Shown piece by piece: positions 6,656 to 10,100 of a stretch of DNA of 10,100 bases. Made by a program: the position numbers and the translations under genes. Numbering within the stretch: the first letter of the stretch is position 1; each line of letters starts with the position of its first letter. The stretch is from NCBI GenBank assembly GCA_900553525.1, contig USDZ01000049.1, positions 1-10,100 of the forward strand, in the 5' to 3' direction. The DNA comes from an uncultured Oscillospiraceae bacterium (GTDB lineage: Bacteria; Bacillota; Clostridia; Oscillospirales; Acutalibacteraceae). A model generated the notes under the pieces. The model made no database searches and was not told the origin of the DNA. It saw only the letters and a program-made list of their open reading frames with translations.

Positions 6656-8551
6656 ATGGGACGGAAACAATTTAAAGCGGAATCCAAGCGACTGCTCGAT
6701 CTGATGATCCATTCGATCTACACCCACCGGGAGATTTTTCTGCGGGAGCTGATCTCGAACGCGAGCGACGCCCTCGACAAGCTGTATTACAAAGCGCTGA
6801 CCGAGCACCTCTCCGATGTGTCCCGGGAGGAACTGGCTATTGATCTGGAACTGCATAAAGAGGACCGGCTTTTGATCATCCGGGACAACGGTATCGGCAT
6901 GACCAAGGAAGAACTGGAAAACAATCTAGGCGTCATCGCCCGCAGCGGTTCCCTGGCTTTCCGGCAGGATATGGACAAGGAAGAAAGCGGCGGGGACGTG
7001 GATATCATCGGCCAGTTCGGCGTGGGCTTCTATTCGGCCTTTATGGTCAGCGATAAGGTGACGGTGGAAAGCCGGGCCTACGGGGCGGAAGAGGCTTTCC
7101 GCTGGGAATCGGAGGGCGCCGACGGATATACGGTGGAGCCCTGCGATAAGGCCGACCGGGGCACCACCATCACCCTGCATATCAAGCCCAAAACGGAGGA
7201 AGAGGATTACGACGAGTTCCTCGAGCCGTATCGGATCCAGGCGATCGTTAAAAAATATTCGGATTATATCCGGTATCCCATCCGCATGGACATGGAGCGC
7301 AGCCGTCTGAAAGAGGGCAGCGACAAGGAATATGAATCATATACCGAAAATGTGATCCTCAACAGCATGGTCCCCCTTTGGCGGAAGAACCGCAAGGAGA
7401 TCCAGCCGGAGGAATACAACCAATTTTACAAAGAAAAATTTTATGATTTCGAGGATCCGGTCCGGGTGATCCATTCCAGCACCGAAGGGGCGGCAACTTA
7501 TAACGCCCTGCTCTTCATCCCGTCCAGGGCGCCGTTCAATTATTATACCCGGGAGTACGAAAAGGGACTGCAGCTTTACGCGAGCGGCGTTCTCATTATG
7601 GATAAGTGTCCCGATCTGCTGCCCGACCATTTCAGTTTTGTCAAAGGCTTAGTGGACTCTCAGGATCTCTCCCTGAATATTTCCCGGGAAATGCTCCAGC
7701 ATGACCGGCAGCTCAAGGTGATCGCTTCCCGGCTGGAGAAAAAAATCCATGCCGAACTCAAATCCATGCTGGAGAATGAACGGGAAAAATACGAGGCGTT
7801 TTTCAAAAATTTCGGCCTTCAGCTCAAATACGGCGTGTACAACGAATATGGCCGGAACAAAGACATGCTGCAGGATCTGCTGCTCTTCGTCTCGTCCCAT
7901 GAAGATAAACCGGTCACGCTGGCCGAATATGCCGGGCGGATGAAGGAGGATCAAAAGGCCATTTACTACGCCTGCGGGGAAAGCGTGGAAAAGATCAAAA
8001 AGCTGCCTCAGTCCGAAGCGGTATTGGACAAAGGATATGAACTGCTGTACCTGACCGACGACATCGACGAGTTCGCCCTGAAGATGCTGCGGGAATGGGA
8101 GGGCAAGCCCTTCCAGTCGGTATCGGCGGGGGAGCTGGATCTCGACACCCCCGAAGAAAAGGAAGAGGCGAAAAAACAGGCCGAAGAGCATAAACCCCTG
8201 TTCGACGCCATGAAGGAGGCTCTTGGGGATAAAGTGGATGCTGTCCGGCTCTCCAAGCGGCTCAAATCCCACCCCGTCTGTCTCACCAGCGAGGGCGAGG
8301 TATCTCTGGAAATGGAAAAGGTCCTCAACGCCATGCCGACGGACAACCAGGTCAAGGCCCGCCGGGTCCTGGAAATCAATGAGAACCATCCCATTTTCGC
8401 CACCTTGTCGGAGCTGCTGGAAAAAGATCCGGAGAAACTCAAGGAATACAGCGAACTGTTATACGACCAGGCTCTTCTCATTGAAGGACTCTCCATCGAG
8501 GATCCGGTGGCGTTTTCCACCCGCTTGTGCGCGTTGATGAGCGGCCAGTGA
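6656..8551 (+). CDS. htpG: Molecular chaperone HtpG (bacterial Hsp90)
   Basis: HtpG is the cytosolic ATP-dependent Hsp90 homodimer that helps remodel client proteins under stress. The 631-residue product has the expected length for a bacterial form with no charged linker or MEEVD tail. The GHKL ATPase domain is clear: FLRELISNASDALDK (28-42) with catalytic E31 and N35, DNGIGM (77-82), LGVIARSGS (91-99) and the lid glycines GQFGVGFYSAF (119-129). The middle domain has WRKNRKEI and the arginine loop VDSQDLSLNISREMLQ (about 332-347), which contacts ATP. The C-terminal dimerisation region follows to residue 631. ATG 6656 is preceded by GGAAAGGATG about 10 nt upstream; two ATGs just before it are out of frame. 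It is monocistronic, with a CIRCE-controlled promoter upstream and a terminator 27 nt after the stop. Confidence 0.97.
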   Translation: MGRKQFKAESKRLLDLMIHSIYTHREIFLRELISNASDALDKLYYKALTEHLSDVSREELAIDLELHKEDRLLIIRDNGIGMTKEELENNLGVIARSGSLAFRQDMDKEESGGDVDIIGQFGVGFYSAFMVSDKVTVESRAYGAEEAFRWESEGADGYTVEPCDKADRGTTITLHIKPKTEEEDYDEFLEPYRIQAIVKKYSDYIRYPIRMDMERSRLKEGSDKEYESYTENVILNSMVPLWRKNRKEIQPEEYNQFYKEKFYDFEDPVRVIHSSTEGAATYNALLFIPSRAPFNYYTREYEKGLQLYASGVLIMDKCPDLLPDHFSFVKGLVDSQDLSLNISREMLQHDRQLKVIASRLEKKIHAELKSMLENEREKYEAFFKNFGLQLKYGVYNEYGRNKDMLQDLLLFVSSHEDKPVTLAEYAGRMKEDQKAIYYACGESVEKIKKLPQSEAVLDKGYELLYLTDDIDEFALKMLREWEGKPFQSVSAGELDLDTPEEKEEAKKQAEEHKPLFDAMKEALGDKVDAVRLSKRLKSHPVCLTSEGEVSLEMEKVLNAMPTDNQVKARRVLEINENHPIFATLSELLEKDPEKLKEYSELLYDQALLIEGLSIEDPVAFSTRLCALMSGQ

Positions 8552-8578
8552 CGCCCGTACGAGCCACACATCCGATAA

Positions 8579-8619
8579 AAAGGGGCCGTTGCAAAGGAGC
8601 ACTTTGGAACGGCCCTTTT
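8579..8619 (+). terminator. Intrinsic terminator of htpG
   Basis: A 12-bp stem (8579-8590 with 8608-8619, one G-T pair) reading AAAGGGGCCGTT / AACGGCCCTTTT. It is extended inside by CAAAG/CTTTG around a GAGCA loop after one G-G mismatch. The T-run is short (TTTTCC) but the stem is very strong. It lies 27 nt after the htpG stop. Confidence 0.85.
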
Positions 8620-8739
8620 CCGTTTGTCGACAAAGTCCGGCTCACGCCGTCCGCGATCTCCAGGCGGAAGCAAAAGTGTGAAAATCATACCGATTTATCC
8701 TGCTTTTGATGCCTGCGGGCGGCGGGGTGTTGCGCGGAA

Positions 8740-8779
8740 AGGGGATGCCGTCCCCTCCACGCCTCCCCTGCCGAGGGGA
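8740..8779. repeat. Paired GGGGA/TCCCC hairpins in the gene-free spacer 8620-8807
   Basis: Two adjacent hairpins use the same arms in opposite order: AGGGGA-TGCCG-TCCCCT (8740-8756) and TCCCCT-GCCG-AGGGGA (8764-8779). The second is followed by TTTTAG, so it could be a back-up terminator for htpG on the plus strand. The arms can also pair with each other in alternative ways. The rest of the 188-nt spacer shows no credible gene; the ORF through it on the minus strand is arginine/proline-rich and runs into the RHH gene in a different frame. Confidence 0.6.
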
Positions 8780-8802
8780 TTTTAGTTCTTTAACAGTCTG
8801 AA

Positions 8803-8828
8803 GCCGGTCACTCAAGCGAGTGACCGGC
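8803..8828. terminator. Perfect 11-bp hairpin over the 3' end of the first RHH gene
   Basis: GCCGGTCACTC, loop AAGC, GAGTGACCGGC: a perfect 11-bp stem. It spans the last codons and stop of the minus-strand RHH gene. On the plus strand it is followed by CTTTTCC, much like the htpG terminator; on the minus strand the following bases (TTCAG) are a poor U-tract. It may work as a transcription end or a 3' stabiliser. The paralogue at 9220 lacks this stem because its downstream arm differs. Confidence 0.55.
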
Positions 8829-9014
8829 CTTTTCCATGTCCGCGCGAATGAGGTCGACGATATATCCATTCAAACTTTTCCCCTGGCTTTCGGCGTATTT
8901 CATGATCACTTCCTTTTTCCCTTGCGGAACGGTCAGCAGGAATCGGTCATATTTGATTTTGTTGTAGTCATCTCTACCGACTCTTTCGCCGTTGACAATA
9001 TAGGTATTACCCAC
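8808..9014 (-). CDS. Ribbon-helix-helix (Arc/CopG-like) small DNA-binding protein, copy A
   Basis: A 68-residue basic protein. A likely beta strand YDRFLLTVP (22-30) is followed by helix A (KKEVIMKYAES) and helix B (SLNGYIVDLIRADMEKAG, 47-64), the RHH fold in which paired strands contact the DNA major groove. Such proteins act as autoregulators or antitoxins. I chose GTG at 9014 because GAGGTGAT, an excellent ribosome site, lies 8 nt upstream; an in-frame GTG at 9023 overlaps that site and would add three residues. The protein has an extra N-terminal stretch (GNTYIVNGERVGRDD). Its last 25 residues match the paralogue at 9220 at 24 positions. No toxin gene is adjacent. A palindromic site pair lies upstream (9054-9129). 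RHH fold and function are inferred from pattern. Confidence 0.75.
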   Translation of the reverse strand: MGNTYIVNGERVGRDDYNKIKYDRFLLTVPQGKKEVIMKYAESQGKSLNGYIVDLIRADMEKAGHSLE

Positions 9015-9053
9015 GCATATCACCTCATACGCATAATATTGTTTTCAATTGGC

Positions 9054-9129
9054 GATGATATCATCAAAATCCACAAAAATGTAACGGTAGCATCGTGGCA
9101 ATTACCAGTTGAATTTTGATGATATCGTC
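9054..9129. promoter_or_regulatory. Palindromic operator-like pair upstream of RHH copy A
   Basis: GATGATATCATC (9054-9065) is a perfect 12-bp palindrome, and GATGATATCGTC (9118-9129) is the same with one change. They are embedded in a 14-bp perfect inverted repeat (9057-9070 and 9113-9126) separated by 42 bp. The site lies 40-115 bp upstream of the copy A start. This is the layout expected for binding of a dimeric regulator, possibly the RHH protein itself. No convincing -35/-10 pair was found nearby. Confidence 0.55.
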
Positions 9130-9219
9130 GCTACGCTGTACTTGTGACTAAGAAGAATACGAAAAGGAAAAGGGCGCCGGTGATGTGCAGGAATTTGCAA
9201 TCACAAGATTCTCCGTATT

Positions 9220-9297
9220 TCACTCAAGGGAGCGGCCGGCCTTTTCCATGTCCGCGCGGATGAGGTCGACGATATATCCATTCAGACTTTTCCCCTG
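9220..9297 (-). repeat. 78-nt duplicated 3' gene end (second copy at 8808-8885)
   Basis: Positions 9220-9297 and 8808-8885 align without gaps with five mismatches. The match starts at the shared stop codon and stops abruptly after the GKS codons, beyond which the two genes diverge. It is a direct repeat 412 nt apart, encoding helix B of the RHH fold in both genes. Confidence 0.9.
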
Positions 9298-9417
9298 TTC
9301 TTCCGCAAAGACTTTAATTTTATCCCGCTGGCCCTTCTTTACTCTAATTTTAATATCATCCAACGCACCTTTCATATATTTTGCGGTTGCGCGCTGTTGT
9401 GCTTTACTAACCGGCAT
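9220..9417 (-). CDS. Ribbon-helix-helix (Arc/CopG-like) small DNA-binding protein, copy B
   Basis: A 65-residue basic protein starting MPVSKAQQRATAKYMKGA, an N terminus I recognise from small Arc-like or antitoxin-annotated proteins of Clostridia. The strand is DIKIRVKK (21-28), helix A about 30-41 and helix B SLNGYIVDLIRADMEKAG (44-61). The ATG at 9417 has AAAGGTG about 8 nt upstream. A consensus promoter lies 33 nt upstream of the ATG, and three copies of a TATATCGGGTACGA-type motif surround it, which suggests repression at that promoter, possibly by this protein. The 3' half is nearly identical in DNA to copy A while the 5' half is not. No partner toxin is seen next to it, so an orphan regulator is as likely as an antitoxin. 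Confidence 0.82.
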   Translation of the reverse strand: MPVSKAQQRATAKYMKGALDDIKIRVKKGQRDKIKVFAEEQGKSLNGYIVDLIRADMEKAGRSLE

Positions 9418-9449
9418 ACCATCAACACCTTTCGCCGATCATTATATGG

Positions 9450-9478
9450 ATTATATCGGGAACCATATACATTTTCAA
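9450..9478 (-). promoter_or_regulatory. Sigma-A type promoter for RHH copy B
   Basis: On the minus strand, TTGAAA (9478-9473), 17-bp spacer, perfect TATAAT (9455-9450). The start site would be near 9443, giving a leader of about 26 nt that holds the ribosome site. Confidence 0.8.
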
Positions 9479-9531
9479 TATATATCGGGTACGACATTTT
9501 TATAGAATGCCCATTGTTATATTGGGTACGA
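9452..9531. promoter_or_regulatory. Three direct repeats (iteron-like operators) at the copy B promoter
   Basis: TATATCGGGAACCA (9452-9465), TATATCGGGTACGA (9481-9494) and TATATTGGGTACGA (9518-9531), all in the same orientation. The first overlaps the -10 box and spacer, the second abuts the -35 box, and the third is further upstream. Start-to-start distances are 29 and 37 nt. Placement over the promoter suggests a repressor operator. The remainder of the spacer 9532-9646 holds nothing I can assign. Confidence 0.65.
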
Positions 9532-9646
9532 TATATCATAATGATTCCCATAGCAAGGGAAAGGGATGTCGAAGATATGCCAAGAGTTAAGCTCTCCCCG
9601 GAATGCAGCCAGGAAATTGGAAAAGGAAAATACCCTTCAGGGGATC

Positions 9647-9669
9647 AAAACAGCGGTGCTGTGTTTTTT
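9647..9669. terminator. Terminator-like hairpin after the XRE gene
   Basis: ACAGC-GGT-GCTGT (9650-9662), flanked by AAAA on one side and GTTTTTT on the other, so it could act on either strand. On the minus strand it begins about 12 nt after the stop of the helix-turn-helix gene and is followed by TTTTGATC. The stem is short. Confidence 0.5.
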
Positions 9670-9673
9670 CTGC

Positions 9674-9886
9674 TTATACCTGTTTTCCGGTATCTCTAAA
9701 GGTAAAAATACCGTCATAGTCACAGTTCAGCGCATCCGCTATGGCTCTGCATTCTTCTTCGGTTAGCTTATCTCGATTGAGTTTGTTATATAAGTAAGTT
9801 CCGGTATATCCCATTTTTTTGCTTAAATCCTTTATCGTCATATCTCTTTCTATGAGAATAGATTTTATCTTTTTAGCCATACTCAT
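9674..9886 (-). CDS. Small XRE (Cro/CI-type) helix-turn-helix regulator
   Basis: A 70-residue protein consisting almost only of a helix-turn-helix domain: TIKDLSKKMGYTGTYLYNKLNR (17-38) is the HTH core, followed by LTEEECRAIADALNCDYDGIFTFRDTGKQ. The start MSMAKKIKSILIERDM is typical of small Cro-like proteins found in phage and conjugative elements of Clostridia. ATG 9886 has AGGAG 9 nt upstream; a second ATG two codons in (9880) also has a possible AAGGG site, so the start is uncertain by two residues. It faces away from the plus-strand gene at 10066, and the 179-nt gap carries both promoters and repeated ACCATAT-like sites. That is the standard layout of a repressor controlling a divergent gene. 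The regulated target is inferred from position. Confidence 0.85.
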   Translation of the reverse strand: MSMAKKIKSILIERDMTIKDLSKKMGYTGTYLYNKLNRDKLTEEECRAIADALNCDYDGIFTFRDTGKQV

Positions 9887-9908
9887 CCCTTACAACTCCT
9901 TTTGAGTA

Positions 9909-9937
9909 ATTGTAACCTATAAAAAGTAAATAATCAA
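9909..9937 (-). promoter_or_regulatory. Promoter of the XRE gene
   Basis: On the minus strand, TTGATT (9937-9932), 17-bp spacer, TACAAT (9914-9909). The start site would be near 9902, just before the AGGAG ribosome site, giving a very short leader. Confidence 0.6.
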
Positions 9938-9950
9938 ATTTTGACGCAAC

Positions 9951-10019
9951 ATTAACCATATTAGAGCAAATTTTACTATTGACATATTTACCATATAAGG
10001 TCATAATTAACCACACAAG
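9951..10019. promoter_or_regulatory. Three repeated operator-like motifs between the divergent genes
   Basis: ATTAACCATATTAG (9951-9964), ATTTACCATATAAG (9986-9999) and ATTAACCACACAAG (10006-10019) are in the same orientation, with starts 35 and 20 nt apart. The second lies in the spacer of the plus-strand promoter and the third overlaps its -10 box, while the first is upstream of both promoters. They are candidate binding sites of the XRE protein encoded next to them. Confidence 0.55.
9979..10007 (+). promoter_or_regulatory. Sigma-A type promoter for the plus-strand gene at 10066
   Basis: Perfect TTGACA (9979-9984), 17-bp spacer, CATAAT (10002-10007). The predicted start is near 10014, giving a leader of about 52 nt that ends in a strong AAGGAGGTG ribosome site. 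Confidence 0.75.
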
Positions 10020-10065
10020 ATTAAAAATAACCTGTTTTAATCAAAAAAGGAGGTGTAAATTTTTT

Positions 10066-10100
10066 ATGAACCAGACGAGCGGGAAAGGCGGGGGCGTGCA
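10066..10100 (+). CDS. Start of an unidentified gene (cut by the window end)
   Basis: ATG at 10066 follows AAGGAGGTG about 9 nt upstream and a consensus promoter. Eleven full codons are present, reading MNQTSGKGGGV, too few to assign a family. Composition turns GC-rich again right after the start. It is the gene divergently controlled with the XRE regulator, so its identity would show what the accessory region does. Confidence 0.6.
   Translation, partial: MNQTSGKGGGV

Noticed and set aside
8008..8688. 226-codon minus-strand ORF over the end of htpG
   Set aside because: Serine/arginine-rich antisense shadow of htpG that crosses its terminator; no domain.
8642..8869. 75-codon minus-strand ORF overlapping the RHH gene
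   Set aside because: Arginine/proline-rich, reads through two hairpins, and overlaps the RHH gene in another frame; more likely a translated repeat.
8808..9417. Classical toxin-antitoxin operon
   Set aside because: RHH proteins are often antitoxins, but no toxin-sized ORF lies next to either copy on the same strand.
9452..9531. CRISPR-like array
   Set aside because: Only three 14-nt repeats with unequal 15-23 nt gaps overlapping a promoter; the units are too short for CRISPR repeats and fit operators better.
9566..9766. 66-codon plus-strand ORF with AAGGGAAAGGG before its ATG
   Set aside because: It runs antisense into the XRE gene, crosses the terminator-like hairpin at 9647 and has no recognisable domain; the purine run is not properly spaced.

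Overview
The window looks like a chromosomal segment of a Gram-positive anaerobe of the class Clostridia, probably a gut Oscillospirales/Ruminococcaceae-type organism. The grounds are protein style, strong AGGAGG-type ribosome sites, the gene order DUF4321-maf-mreB-mreC, a zapA-U32 peptidase pair, and an HrcA-type CIRCE operator. The species assignment is inference; the gene families are read directly from the translations.

Left part (1-6278), all minus strand, read right to left: zapA (Z-ring associated protein) overlaps by 4 nt a large U32-family protein with a DUF3656-like region. This is followed by an aminoglycoside 6-adenylyltransferase-like gene and by dut (dUTPase), whose start lies inside the 3' end of the adenylyltransferase gene. 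A 214-nt non-coding spacer packed with inverted repeats follows, then a DUF4321 membrane protein, maf (nucleotide pyrophosphatase), a clear sigma-A type promoter, mreB (TTG start) and the first 59 codons of mreC. The theme is cell division and shape (zapA, mreBC) plus nucleotide-pool cleaning (dut, maf), with a resistance-type gene embedded.

Middle (6279-8620): a divergent intergenic region leads to htpG (bacterial Hsp90) on the plus strand. htpG has a textbook promoter overlapping a perfect CIRCE element, and it ends at a strong intrinsic terminator. This predicts heat-shock control of htpG by HrcA.

Right part (8620-10100): base composition becomes visibly AT-rich in the spacers and the content changes to small regulators. 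Two minus-strand ribbon-helix-helix (RHH) paralogues share a nearly identical 78-nt 3' end but have different DNA-contacting halves. Each has its own distinctive repeated or palindromic operator-like sites upstream. Next comes a small XRE-type helix-turn-helix gene divergent from a plus-strand gene cut off by the window end, with repeated ACCATAT-type motifs lying across the intervening promoters. This looks like the control edge of an accessory or mobile region and is the most interesting part of the window. No tRNA, rRNA, CRISPR array, transposase or integrase was seen.
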